From contig JANNFX010000044.1 in NCBI GenBank assembly GCA_031380225.1, forward strand, positions 1 to 32,881: 32,881 nucleotides of DNA, in the 5' to 3' direction. How positions within the stretch are numbered: the first letter of the stretch is position 1; each line of letters starts with the position of its first letter. This document shows positions 23,210 through 31,991 of the stretch, in pieces. Position numbers and translations under genes: made by a program. The DNA is from JANNFX01 sp031380225 (GTDB taxonomy: Bacteria > Pseudomonadota > Alphaproteobacteria > Rhizobiales > Hyphomicrobiaceae). The notes under the pieces are model-generated. The model searched no databases. It was not told where the DNA came from and saw only the letters and a program-made list of their open reading frames with translations.

Positions 23210-24022
23210 CTATTGGTGTTTGGAAGCCCGATCGGCATTGACGAGTTTGTCGATGTTTTTGGCGGCAGCAGCATTGGCCCAGCCGCTGATCTTGGCGTCA
23301 GCTACATCGGCGCCATCGAGATCAGCCCCGGTGATGTCGGCCCCGGTCAAATTTGCGCCGGATAAGTCTGCGCCGTTCAAATGTGCGCCGGCTAGATTGG
23401 CGTTTGTCATCGTTGCAAATGCGCAGTAAGTCCGCGTCATGTTGGCACCTTTGAAAGACGCGCCGTCGAGAGCCGCGCCTTCAAAGCCCAGCTTGAACAT
23501 CGAGCGCACGTTCTTCTTGCCAGGCGACAGCTCAGCACCGTCGAACACGGTTTTCGTCAAGCTGGCCCGGTTGAAGTTGGCAGCCGCAAAGGCTTTGGTA
23601 AAATTCGCGCCGTCCATTTTTGATCGCAGGAAGATAGCGCCGCCAAGATTCGTGCCGCTGAGATTGGCGCCCGTGAAATCAGATTCGACCGCCCAGACTT
23701 GAAGCAATGAAACGCCGGACAGGTTTGCGCCCGTCAGATTGGCCTTGTTGAGCCGCGCCTGAGACAAGTCGGTCTTGGTCAAATCAAGGCCCGCGAGATC
23801 AAGGCCGTTCAAGGCCTTCCCGGTCAGATCGAGTTTGGCATCGCCGGTCAGAGCGGCAATGCCATTTTCGATAGCGGCCCGGCTCATTTCAGCTTTAGTG
23901 AAATTTTCCGAAGTCAAATCGATGCCGTCGAGTGCGTCTTGAGCCAAAGCGGGACTTGACGACGCAAGGCCAAACGCCAGAGCAAAGAGCTTAAACAGTC
24001 TCGTATTGGCGGGCCGTTTCAT
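23210..24022 (-). CDS. Exported pentapeptide-repeat protein
   Basis: I start at ATG 24022, with GGGAG six bases upstream, rather than at the longer frame. The 270-residue product has a signal peptide (about residues 1-27, ending SSPALA). Residues about 60-250 consist of pentapeptide repeats of the A(D/N)Lxx type (LNKANLTGANLSG, LNGADLSGANLTG, DITGADLDGADVAD), which fold as a right-handed quadrilateral beta-helix. A repeat interruption (SPGKKNVRSMFKLG) lies in the middle. Most pentapeptide proteins have unknown function; this one should act in the periplasm, so a gyrase-protecting role like Qnr is unlikely. Confidence 0.88.
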   Translation of the reverse strand: MKRPANTRLFKLFALAFGLASSSPALAQDALDGIDLTSENFTKAEMSRAAIENGIAALTGDAKLDLTGKALNGLDLAGLDLTKTDLSQARLNKANLTGANLSGVSLLQVWAVESDFTGANLSGTNLGGAIFLRSKMDGANFTKAFAAANFNRASLTKTVFDGAELSPGKKNVRSMFKLGFEGAALDGASFKGANMTRTYCAFATMTNANLAGAHLNGADLSGANLTGADITGADLDGADVADAKISGWANAAAAKNIDKLVNADRASKHQ

Positions 24023-24219
24023 GTGTGTCTCCCAATGCCCCAAGAGTTCAATGACACAGATTTAAAGTCAACCGCCAGAAAATGTTCAATTTGGCCCCCG
24101 TTTCGGGCGCGGACATTGTGACCAAGTCCGGAGACCGTGACGGCAGTGGCAAACGCGTCTATGAGGGGGCCTCGATTTAAGCCGCCGCCAACCACCGGCC
24201 CGGCACAAGGACGATCTCA

Positions 24220-25860
24220 GTGACCGACGACACGACAATTGTGGCGCCCGCAAGTGGCCAGCCAACTGCAACCACTGCGGCGCGTCCTGGCGGCTATAAA
24301 AGCGAGATCGCGCGCCGCCGCACGTTTGCGATCATCTCGCATCCTGACGCCGGCAAGACGACGCTGACCGAAAAACTATTGCTGTTCGGCGGCGCCATTC
24401 AACTCGCCGGTCAGGTCAAAGCCAAGAAGGACAAGCAGAACACGCGCTCCGATTGGATGGCGATCGAACGTGCGCGCGGCATCTCGGTCGTGACCTCGGT
24501 GATGACGTTCGAATACCAGGACACAGTTTTGAATTTGCTCGACACGCCGGGCCATGAAGACTTCTCCGACCAGACCTATCGCACGCTGACAGCCGTCGAC
24601 AGCGCCATAATGGTCATCGACGCAGCCAAGGGTATCGAAGCGCGAACACGCAAGCTGTTCGAAATCTGCCGGCTGCGTGACATCCCGATCATCACGTACA
24701 TCAACAAGATGGACCGCGAAATCCGCGAGCCGCTTGAGCTGTTGGATGAAATCTCAAACATCTTGGCCCTCGATACGGCGCCGATGGTGTGGCCGATCGG
24801 GCGTGGCCGTGAATTCCGTGGCACGTATGATCTATACGCTCCGCGCATCAGCCGCCTGGATGACGATAAAGAAAGCGTGCCCGTCAGCGGTATCGACGAT
24901 CCGATTTTCGATACGTTATTAGAGCCGGATGCGGCCGCACGCTGGCGCGAAGAAACCCAGCTAGTGCAGGATGCCTGCGGTAAGTTTGATCTGGAAGCGT
25001 TCCGGCACGGATCGTTGACGCCGGTCTATTTCGGCAGCGCGCTCAAAAACTTTGGCGTTCGAGATTTGTTAGATGCCTTGATCAAACATGCGCCGCCGCC
25101 GCGCAGTTTAAAATCATCGAAGCGCGAGATCGAAGCCACTGAATCAGCGATGACGGGCATTGTCTTCAAGATCCAAGCCAACATGGATCCCAACCATCGC
25201 GACCGCATGGCCTTCATGCGGATCGTGTCGGGTAAGCTCAATCGCGGTATGCGCGTGAAACTGGTCCGCACTGGCAAGACCATGGCGCTGCAGTCTCCCC
25301 AGTTTTTCTTTGCGCAGGATCGCTCATTGGCAGAAGAAGCTTATGCCGGCGATGTGGTTGGTATTCCGAACCGTGGATTGCTGCGCATCGGTGATGCCTT
25401 GACCGAAGGCGAAGACGTGACTTTCCTCGGCATCCCGAGTTTCGCGCCTGAAATCTTGCGAAAAGTGCGGCTCGAGGATGCCATCCGCGCCAAGAAGTTG
25501 CGCGAAGCGTTGATGGAAATGGCGGAAGAAGGCGTGGTGCAAGTCTTCAATCCACTCGACGGGACACAGCCAGTTGTCGGCGTCATCGGTGCGCTGCAGC
25601 TTGACGTTCTAGCTGACCGGTTGACCAATGAATACGGCCTGACAACTGCATTCGAACAGCCGCAGTGGGATGCGGTGCGGTGGATTGCGTCCGACGACAA
25701 GGCCGCTTTGGAAATGTTTGTCGAGAAAAACAAAGGTCAGATCGCCGTCGACCTCGATGGCGATCGCGTATTTTTTGCGCCATCTGCGTTCAGCCTCAAC
25801 TACGTGCACGACCGTAACCCAGCGATCAGGTTCACCGACATCAAGACGACGCAAGCTTAG
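24220..25860 (+). CDS. prfC: Peptide chain release factor 3
   Basis: RF3 is a GTPase that recycles RF1 and RF2 from the ribosome after peptide release. The 546-residue protein has G1 SHPDAGKTT at residues 40-48, G3 DTPGHEDFSDQTYR and G4 NKMD, followed by the RF3-specific domains (VFKIQANMDPNHRDR, GALQLDVLADRL). An N-terminal extension of about 20 Ala/Thr-rich residues precedes the conserved part compared with E. coli. I keep GTG 24220 because AAGGA lies eight bases upstream. It is divergent from the pentapeptide gene. Confidence 0.96.
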   Translation: MTDDTTIVAPASGQPTATTAARPGGYKSEIARRRTFAIISHPDAGKTTLTEKLLLFGGAIQLAGQVKAKKDKQNTRSDWMAIERARGISVVTSVMTFEYQDTVLNLLDTPGHEDFSDQTYRTLTAVDSAIMVIDAAKGIEARTRKLFEICRLRDIPIITYINKMDREIREPLELLDEISNILALDTAPMVWPIGRGREFRGTYDLYAPRISRLDDDKESVPVSGIDDPIFDTLLEPDAAARWREETQLVQDACGKFDLEAFRHGSLTPVYFGSALKNFGVRDLLDALIKHAPPPRSLKSSKREIEATESAMTGIVFKIQANMDPNHRDRMAFMRIVSGKLNRGMRVKLVRTGKTMALQSPQFFFAQDRSLAEEAYAGDVVGIPNRGLLRIGDALTEGEDVTFLGIPSFAPEILRKVRLEDAIRAKKLREALMEMAEEGVVQVFNPLDGTQPVVGVIGALQLDVLADRLTNEYGLTTAFEQPQWDAVRWIASDDKAALEMFVEKNKGQIAVDLDGDRVFFAPSAFSLNYVHDRNPAIRFTDIKTTQA

Positions 25861-25868
25861 GCCGAGGC

Positions 25869-25904
25869 GAGTGCAGCGGCAGGATTACTCCAACCGCTGC
25901 GCTC
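25869..25904. terminator. Bidirectional terminator-like hairpin
   Basis: GAGTGCAGCGG (25869-25879) and CCGCTGCGCTC (25894-25904) form an 11-bp stem with one wobble pair, between the convergent prfC and fasciclin genes. A strong T-run is absent. Confidence 0.6.
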
Positions 25905-25911
25905 GATTAAG

Positions 25912-26394
25912 TTACATCTTCGGCATTACGACCGTGTCGATCGCGTGAATGATACCGTTCGATGCCGCGACATCTGCCGTCACGACCTTGGCATCATTAA
26001 CCATTACGCCCTTGGTCGCATCGACTGAAATTGTGCTGCCTTGCACGGTCTTCACGTCAGACTTTTTGCCCGCGATATCAGCTGCCATCACCTTTCCAGA
26101 AATGACGTGATAGGTGAGGATGCCAGCAAGTTTAGCCTTGTTTTCTGGCTTCAGAAGGTCTTCGACGGTGCCCTTCGGCAGCTTAGCGAAAGCCTCATCA
26201 GTTGGCGCGAAAACGGTGAACGGACCGGGGCCCTTCAGTGTTTCTGCCAATCCGGCTGCCTTTACAGCAGCGACGAGCGTGTTGAATTTTCCGGCGCCGG
26301 CCGCCGTATCAACGATGTCCTTCGTCTCGGCCCGGGCGGCAGTTAGTGGCACAGCCATCAAGGCGGCGACAGTGAGAAGCTGAATCATTTTCAT
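25912..26394 (-). CDS. Exported fasciclin (FAS1) domain protein 1
   Basis: I start at ATG 26394 with GGAG seven bases upstream; the 160-residue product begins with a signal peptide ending TAARA. The rest is one FAS1 domain with GPFTVFAPTDEAFAKLP, ILTYHVISGKV and the final GIIHAIDTVVMP. FAS1 domains mediate adhesion or surface interactions; small bacterial secreted forms of the MPB70 type are widespread and their precise role is unclear. It is a paralogue of the next gene, which lies 233 bp upstream in the same direction. Confidence 0.93.
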   Translation of the reverse strand: MKMIQLLTVAALMAVPLTAARAETKDIVDTAAGAGKFNTLVAAVKAAGLAETLKGPGPFTVFAPTDEAFAKLPKGTVEDLLKPENKAKLAGILTYHVISGKVMAADIAGKKSDVKTVQGSTISVDATKGVMVNDAKVVTADVAASNGIIHAIDTVVMPKM

Positions 26395-26627
26395 CGTAAG
26401 ACTCCATTGCGTGTGACTCGTGATGAGCAGGACAGGAAATGAAAACTCTGCACGTCCTGTGCGTACTATCGTCAAAGTGCTGCGATCGTTTCAATTGCAG
26501 CGTTTTTGATATGGGACATACGACTTAGATATAAAGGGCAGACCACTTGCTCATCAGGTCTATCTTTTTTGAGCATTTGTGATCTGCCACTAGTTTGCCA
26601 CAAGGTGGGCTGCGCTGCGGAACCCAA

Positions 26628-27185
26628 CTACGATTTCGGCAGCAGCACTTTGTCGATCGAATGGATGACGCCGTTCGACTGTATCACGTCATAGACGTTG
26701 ATATTCGCTGCGCTGCCGTTCTCATCCTTGATCATCACGTTGTTCGGACCGTTCATGGAAGCCATCAACTTGCCGCCTGAAACGGTTTTCAGCTCAGCTG
26801 TGCCGCGACCCTTGCGGATACGGGTCTTGAGATCATCGGCTGTGATGCGGCCAGCGACGACATGATACGTCAACACGCCGGTCAGTTGTCCTTTGTTTTC
26901 TGGCTTCAACAAGGTGTCGACAGTGCCGGCCGGCAGCGCAGCGAACGCGTTGTTGACCGGTGCGAACACCGTGAATGGGCCCTTGCTGGCCAACGTATCG
27001 ACGAGCCCGGCGGCTTTCACGGCTGCGACCAGCGTAGTGTGATCTGCCGAGTTAACGGCATTCTCGACGATGTTTTTGGACGCGAACATTTCCTGCCCAC
27101 CGACCATAATCGCCGGCTTGGCGAGGACGGGACCGGCAACAAGCAAAGCACCTGCGATCAGGGCAGCACTAAACAGTTTCGACAT
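26628..27185 (-). CDS. Exported fasciclin (FAS1) domain protein 2
   Basis: The start is ATG 27185 with GGAG eight bases upstream; the 185-residue product has a signal peptide ending GPVLA. The FAS1 domain carries GPFTVFAPVNNAFAALP, VLTYHVVAGRI and GVIHSIDKVLLP. Compared with the first copy it has an insertion with charged residues (KTRIRKGRGTAELKTV) and a longer N-terminal segment (MVGGQEMFASKNIVENAV). The two probably arose by tandem duplication. The 233-bp spacing suggests separate promoters. Confidence 0.93.
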   Translation of the reverse strand: MSKLFSAALIAGALLVAGPVLAKPAIMVGGQEMFASKNIVENAVNSADHTTLVAAVKAAGLVDTLASKGPFTVFAPVNNAFAALPAGTVDTLLKPENKGQLTGVLTYHVVAGRITADDLKTRIRKGRGTAELKTVSGGKLMASMNGPNNVMIKDENGSAANINVYDVIQSNGVIHSIDKVLLPKS

Positions 27186-27402
27186 GAGTTTTTCTCCAGT
27201 TGTAAATTTGACTTCAGAAGTCTTCGAGAGCCGTCGTCGACAATGCTTTTGTGAGCGTGCCCGTTGACTGTCCGGCTGCAAGTGTCCGGATTACGCCTGC
27301 GAATGGTGACGGTTTCGATAGTTCCGAGGCAATATTTTTTTGCTGGCTGTGATCCAAACTCGAGGCGGCATCTGAGCCAGCAGGTCAAACGGCGCGCACA
27401 TT

Positions 27403-28260
27403 TCAGAAGTTTTGATGGCCGCGCTCGTGCCAGAGATACCAAACGACAGAGATCAGCACTATGGCGCCACCAATCAACACTGTTGCACCAGGCTGTTCAT
27501 TGAAGAAGATCCAGACCAGTAGCGGTCCTAAAACGACATCCAACATTTGGATAAATCCAGATTCGCCCGCCGCAATGTAGCGCCCGCCATTCAACGCGAG
27601 CACGTAGGCGATGCCCGTTGTCAAGCCACCGTATAGGACGCAGGCCAATAGCGCGGTGGGGGGCGGAACACCTGGCTCCATGAATGGCAACGCAATAAGG
27701 CCGCACATGCCGGCTGCCAGTGCCATTGCCACGTTCAAATCAAGATTGGGATGAACCTTGGTATGCACGATCTGCGCGGCAAATGTTGCAGTCATAATGA
27801 AGGCTGCGATGACGCCCAGGATATCCTTTGGTGTTGCTGCCGCACCGGCCATGATCGCGATGCCCGTAAAAGCAGCAAGCCCGGCTCCGAGCAAGCGCAG
27901 CGTCACCCGTTCGCCGATCCAGAAATAGCCAATGAAAGCCGCTATGAATGGCAACACTGCATACACGATCATAACATTGGCAACAGTCGTCAGGTTCAGT
28001 GCGAACACGTAGCAGACGGTCGACAGGATTGAGATCGCGATTGTAAAAGCGTCTGGACGGCCCATACCCGCGAAAGCCTTCGGCAAATTTTTGCGGTGTT
28101 CGTATGCGGCAACAGCGAGAAGCGTGAGGAAAGCGAATAGTGAACGCCAACCGATCAGCGTCCACGAGTCAAGATTGGCCATCCTGACAAATGGTCCCGC
28201 CGTGCTCCACAGAATGGCTGACATCGTAACCAGTAAAATGCCATACGTCCGGCTCGCCAT
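27403..28260 (-). CDS. EamA-family (DMT superfamily) transporter
   Basis: I start at ATG 28260 with AGGA five bases upstream, giving 285 residues. The product is a ten-helix inner-membrane protein with two EamA repeats (ILWSTAGPFVRMANL in the first; LLACVLYGGLTTGIAYVLALNG in the second). Members export amino acids, metabolites or drugs; the substrate cannot be told. A stretch of 280 bp without a gene separates it from the divergent gbsR-like regulator, making that regulator a candidate controller. Confidence 0.88.
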   Translation of the reverse strand: MASRTYGILLVTMSAILWSTAGPFVRMANLDSWTLIGWRSLFAFLTLLAVAAYEHRKNLPKAFAGMGRPDAFTIAISILSTVCYVFALNLTTVANVMIVYAVLPFIAAFIGYFWIGERVTLRLLGAGLAAFTGIAIMAGAAATPKDILGVIAAFIMTATFAAQIVHTKVHPNLDLNVAMALAAGMCGLIALPFMEPGVPPPTALLACVLYGGLTTGIAYVLALNGGRYIAAGESGFIQMLDVVLGPLLVWIFFNEQPGATVLIGGAIVLISVVWYLWHERGHQNF

Positions 28261-28492
28261 TGTGTCCTCAGATGATGCGCAGCTTTGCATACGTTAAGCT
28301 GCAACAGCTTCCAACAGACAAGTTTGCGGCCCATTCATTCAGTTCAGTGCGGTTCGGATTAAAGCCAACAATCGGCATGCCTGGTGGTTGCGCACAAGAT
28401 CAGTCCACAGCTCAATCTTCAACTGACGGGCAACGATCCATCATTGCTCAAACAACATCGCCACCCCTGCGGCAAGTATTCGCTAACCTTTG

Positions 28493-28549
28493 CCGGTGAC
28501 ACCTCTTGACGTGTCACCGGAACTGTCAGATAGTTCTGTCATGACAGAA
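28493..28549 (+). promoter_or_regulatory. Promoter and operator-like repeats at the gbsR-like start
   Basis: CCGGTGACAC (28493-28502) and GTGTCACCGG (28511-28520) are a perfect 10-bp inverted repeat with an 8-bp spacer. A perfect 16-bp palindrome TTCTGTCATGACAGAA (28534-28549) is centred on the start codon. Between them TTGACG (28506-28511), 17 bases and GATAGT (28529-28534) resemble -35 and -10 boxes, which would place transcription start at the ATG itself. TGTCA/TGACA units recur. This fits autoregulation, which is inference. Confidence 0.5.
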
Positions 28550-29107
28550 ATTACAGACATAGAGAAAGCGCTGCCCTCCGCCATCGAACGCTTGGTCGTC
28601 CATTGGGGCGAAATGGGCGAGATGTGGGGCGTAAATCGCTCAGTGGCGCAGATCCATGCGTTGCTCTACGTCGCTGGCAAGCCGATGACGTCCGAAGATA
28701 TTGCCTCGCGGCTCGTCATCGCGCGTTCGAACGTCTCGACATCGCTCAAAGAATTGCAGACCTGGAACTTGATCCGCCGCGTGCACGTGCTCGGTGACCG
28801 CCGGGACTACTTCGAAGCTGAAGCCGACGTATTCGAAATGGTGCGGCGCATCGCAGCCGGACGCAAGTCGCGCGAGATCGATCCGACGCTGGCGGTGCTG
28901 CGCGCATGCGTAAGCGACGCCGGGCGCGACCCTGCGGTTGCTAACGATACACGCAAGCGGCTCAACGAAATGCTTTCGTTCATGGAGTCTGTCGACAAGA
29001 GCTTCGATGAACTGATCAAGCTCCCGGCGCCGGTGTTGTCGCGCATCATTAAAATGGGTGGTGCGCTGGCCAGGTTGGTTGGTGGCGCGAAGCCGAAGAA
29101 GATTTGA
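28541..29107 (+). CDS. GbsR/MarR-type transcriptional regulator
   Basis: The 188-residue product starts at ATG 28541 (MTEITDIEKALPSAIERLV). Residues about 15-100 are a winged-helix domain of the GbsR family (WGEMGEMWGVNRSVAQIHALLY, ASRLVIARSNVSTSLKEL, VHVLGDRRDYFEAE). The C-terminal part is helical and probably dimerises. GbsR of Bacillus senses choline; other members control varied targets. The ligand here is not known. No Shine-Dalgarno is seen, which fits a leaderless message. Two genes follow in the same direction after 38 bp, so it may head a three-gene operon. Confidence 0.85.
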   Translation: MTEITDIEKALPSAIERLVVHWGEMGEMWGVNRSVAQIHALLYVAGKPMTSEDIASRLVIARSNVSTSLKELQTWNLIRRVHVLGDRRDYFEAEADVFEMVRRIAAGRKSREIDPTLAVLRACVSDAGRDPAVANDTRKRLNEMLSFMESVDKSFDELIKLPAPVLSRIIKMGGALARLVGGAKPKKI

Positions 29108-29145
29108 TCCGGGATTTGGGCGCCGTGTAGCGCCATAATGGGTGA

Positions 29146-29886
29146 ATGAGTAAAGGGCAGATTTCCATGGAGCCGGCCGCAGACAATTCGCAAATCAGCC
29201 GCACATGTGTGCGCCAGCAGAAGAGCGTTTCTCAATTTCGTGCAATCGAGACACGCGAGACTGACCCCGATTGGCGTTTCCGCGAACTTGTTGGCGCCAG
29301 CGCGTGGACCAAACTGCCAAGCGCGGTTCAACGCAGGTTTTCGAAGCGCTTCAAACGCGCCGAAGCCGTGCTCTATTCGGGCCATGTCGTCGAGACGCGC
29401 CACAACACCGCCGGCAGCATACTCGCAGCCTTCGCATCTTTAATCGGCAGCCCGCTACCGATGCCTGGGGATGCGATCGGTGCTGCAGCGGTTTCCGTGA
29501 TTGAAGATGCCGTCACAGGTTATCAGAATTGGACCCGCACCTACGAGCGTGCGCAAGCGTTCCCGCAAGTCGTGCATTCGATGAAGCGTTTTGAGGGCCC
29601 AACCGGCCTCGAAGAGTATGTCGGACGCGGTATCGGTATGGCGCTTGAAGTGACCGTTGAAGATCAGGCACTGGTGTTTCGGTCGGCCTATTATTTCCTG
29701 CAGCTCTTTGGCCGCCGGGTGCGTCTACCGGGGTTGCTTGAGCCCGGCATCATGGAAATTGTCCACCGCGACGAGCCGGATTACTCCAGCCTCAATCGCG
29801 CATTTTCGTTCCGGCTGACGCTGACGCACGCCTACTTCGGATGTCTTGTTAGTCAGCTTGCGTATTTCAAGGAGGTCTCGTCATGA
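29146..29886 (+). CDS. DUF4166 domain-containing protein
   Basis: The product of 246 residues matches DUF4166 (AFPQVVHSMKRFEGPTGLEEY, VEDQALVFRSAYYFLQLFGRRVRLPGLLEPG, SFRLTLTHAYFGCLVSQLAYF). The function is unknown; the pattern of alternating beta strands in the second half suggests a beta-rich fold. In other bacteria it is often next to, or fused with, TIGR01777-type epimerases, as here. The start is uncertain: ATG 29146 has a poor ribosome site and ATG 29167 is an alternative. The stop overlaps the next start in ATGA. Confidence 0.82.
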   Translation: MSKGQISMEPAADNSQISRTCVRQQKSVSQFRAIETRETDPDWRFRELVGASAWTKLPSAVQRRFSKRFKRAEAVLYSGHVVETRHNTAGSILAAFASLIGSPLPMPGDAIGAAAVSVIEDAVTGYQNWTRTYERAQAFPQVVHSMKRFEGPTGLEEYVGRGIGMALEVTVEDQALVFRSAYYFLQLFGRRVRLPGLLEPGIMEIVHRDEPDYSSLNRAFSFRLTLTHAYFGCLVSQLAYFKEVSS

Positions 29887-31448
29887 CCAGTTTCAACGCG
29901 CCATCGATCACAGACAACCCGCTGTTGTGGGTTTTGGTATCGTTCCAGTTGGTAATGGGATGTTTTGACGTCCTCTATCACCACGAGTTGACGGAACGCT
30001 TGGCTTGGAAAGCCAACGCCGGCAAGGAATTGAAGCTACACGCGGCGCGCAATCTGTTTTACGCTGGGTTGTTTGGCGTGTTCGCATGGTTGCAGCCGGG
30101 CGGATTATGGGCGTGGCTTTTGCTGGCAGTGCTCGTGGCCGAGATCGGCATCACACTGGCAGATTTTGTCGAAGAGGATATGACGCGCAAGTTGCCAGCA
30201 ACCGAGCGCGTGCTGCATACGCTGTTGGCGATCAACTACGGCGGCGTTCTGGTCCTGATTGGGCCTGAAATCTTGCGCTGGGCAGAGCGGCCAACGGGCT
30301 TTGAAGGTGTCTCCTATGGATACGGCAGTTGGGTGCTGACGTTCGCGGCCGTTGGCTGTTTCCTTTTCGCTATTCGCGATTTCTATACGAGCCGGCGCGC
30401 AAGCCATTTCGCTGAGCCAAAACCAACACCGATTGCAGATCTGTTGGCGTCTGATGTCATCAGCGGCCGCAGATCCGTGCTGGTGACCGGAGGAACTGGC
30501 TTTATCGGGTCGCAACTGGTGCGTTCACTCGCGGCCAGCGGCCACAGTGTGACGGTTCTTGTCCGTTCGCTGGATCGCGCGGCTCAACTGACGGCGCCGG
30601 TCAGGGTTATCACCTCATTCGATCAGATCCACATCACAGATTACTTCGATGCCATCGTTGATTTGGCGGGAGAGCCGGTTGCCGGAGGTTTGTGGACGCG
30701 CTGGCGCAAGTTCCACGTCATCGCGTCGCGCGTGCGCATGTTGCGCGATATCCGGAAGTTGGTGCAGAGGCTTTTCTTCAAGCCAAAAGTGCTCATCAAA
30801 GCCTCAGCCATCGGCCGCTATGGCCTCAGAGGCGATGACATGCTGACCGAAGCTGACACAGGCGGCGACCGCAAACTATTCACGGTCAGATCGTGTGCGG
30901 CGGTTGAAGAGGCAACGGCTGCTGCTGGCCGCGAATTAGGGATCCGTGCGGTTTCACTTCGAACTGGCCTCGTGCTCGGCCGCGACGGTGGCTTGCTGGG
31001 CCGGCTGTTGCCGGTCTTTGATCTTGGTTTGGGCGGCAAGCTCGGCAGCGGTCAGCAATGGATGAGCTGGATCAGTCTCGACGATATGGTGCGGCTGATC
31101 GCATTTACGATCGCAAATGAGGACGTGTGCGGCGTCGTCAATGCGACTGCGCCAGCTCCAGTTAGGAATGCCGAATTCGTCGCCGAGTTGAGTGCGGCTT
31201 TGAACCGGCCGGCCGTGCTCGCGACACCGGCCTTGCCGCTCGAATTTGCACTCGGTGATTTCGCCCGCGAACTCATGTTGGGCGGCCAGCGCGTGCTGCC
31301 AGCCAAAGTCACAGCAAGCGGTTTCCGATTTTTGCATCCGTCAATACGAGAGGCTCTGGAGGCGGCAATCGGTTCATCGGTGCAAACTATAGCCACCGGA
31401 CGGCCGGCGCCGCAGCTCAAGCGTAAGGCAGTTGGGGCTTTGCATTAG
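29883..31448 (+). CDS. Membrane-anchored TIGR01777-type SDR protein (DoxX-like N-terminus, DUF1731 C-terminus)
   Basis: The 521-residue product starts at ATG 29883, with AAGGAGG seven bases upstream, and overlaps the DUF4166 stop. Residues 1 to about 170 hold four to five membrane segments of a DoxX-like module (LWVLVSFQLVMGCFDVLYHHEL, LWAWLLLAVLVAEIGITLADF). From about residue 198 a Rossmann domain starts with VLVTGGTGFIGS, followed by DLAGEPVAGGLWT, KASAIGRYG, SLRTGLVLG and SWISLDDMV, as in TIGR01777 (YfcH-type) proteins. The end (GFRFLHPSIREALEAA) is the DUF1731 signature. The substrate is unknown. The fusion puts an oxidoreductase-like domain at the inner membrane, cytoplasmic side. It is expected to work with the coupled DUF4166 protein. 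Confidence 0.9.
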   Translation: MTSFNAPSITDNPLLWVLVSFQLVMGCFDVLYHHELTERLAWKANAGKELKLHAARNLFYAGLFGVFAWLQPGGLWAWLLLAVLVAEIGITLADFVEEDMTRKLPATERVLHTLLAINYGGVLVLIGPEILRWAERPTGFEGVSYGYGSWVLTFAAVGCFLFAIRDFYTSRRASHFAEPKPTPIADLLASDVISGRRSVLVTGGTGFIGSQLVRSLAASGHSVTVLVRSLDRAAQLTAPVRVITSFDQIHITDYFDAIVDLAGEPVAGGLWTRWRKFHVIASRVRMLRDIRKLVQRLFFKPKVLIKASAIGRYGLRGDDMLTEADTGGDRKLFTVRSCAAVEEATAAAGRELGIRAVSLRTGLVLGRDGGLLGRLLPVFDLGLGGKLGSGQQWMSWISLDDMVRLIAFTIANEDVCGVVNATAPAPVRNAEFVAELSAALNRPAVLATPALPLEFALGDFARELMLGGQRVLPAKVTASGFRFLHPSIREALEAAIGSSVQTIATGRPAPQLKRKAVGALH

Positions 31449-31489
31449 AGTGGGCTGGCGGCGTGGCGGCTCAATCCGAGCTTTAGGCA

Positions 31490-31762
31490 TCATGCTTTTT
31501 TTGCACGGGCGAGTTGTTGAGATTCCCATTTCGCCAATTCCTTGGGGGTTTTGACGAACGCACCATAGGCATGGAACGCGACACCGATGCCCCAGCCGAT
31601 GATCGGCCACTGGGCCCACATTGGCTTGGCGGACAACACGTTGATGAGCACCAACAGCAAACAGACCAGCACGTAAATGAAGCAATGAATATAGAAGCCT
31701 TTGAAGGCCGCGTACTGTTTCGCGGCGCGAGCGTCGGAAATACGATCCAGACCGTCTGTCAT
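31490..31762 (-). CDS. Small 2TM-domain membrane protein
   Basis: I start at ATG 31762, giving 90 residues beginning MTDGLDRISDARA; AGGA lies ten bases upstream. The product matches the 2TM domain: a short charged N-terminus, then FKGFYIHCFIYVLVCLLLVL, a loop with WAQWPIIGWGIGVAFHAYGAF, and a Lys-rich tail. This domain is found alone or at the end of sensor kinases; the function of the stand-alone form is unknown. It faces the SDR gene. Confidence 0.85.
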   Translation of the reverse strand: MTDGLDRISDARAAKQYAAFKGFYIHCFIYVLVCLLLVLINVLSAKPMWAQWPIIGWGIGVAFHAYGAFVKTPKELAKWESQQLARAKKA

Positions 31763-31991
31763 GTTGGGCAATCCTTGTGTTTGGGGCCGGCTGGCAAATG
31801 GGGAGCGGACCATCAACTCGCGGAGCACTAATGCACCCGGCTAAGTCAACGGCAGAAGTGGCGGGCAATCAAGCCCCAATCGGCAGCGTGACCGGCTGGA
31901 GTGATGATTTTGCCGGATGAGCTTAACTGGCGCGGCCTGGCGGCGGCTGTCCCCGGCGGTACAGGTTCTAACCGGCGGCCAGGACACCGGG

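Noticed and set aside
28260..28499. A short plus-strand frame between the EamA and gbsR-like genes
   Set aside because: No ribosome site or family resemblance; the interval is better explained as a promoter region between divergent genes.
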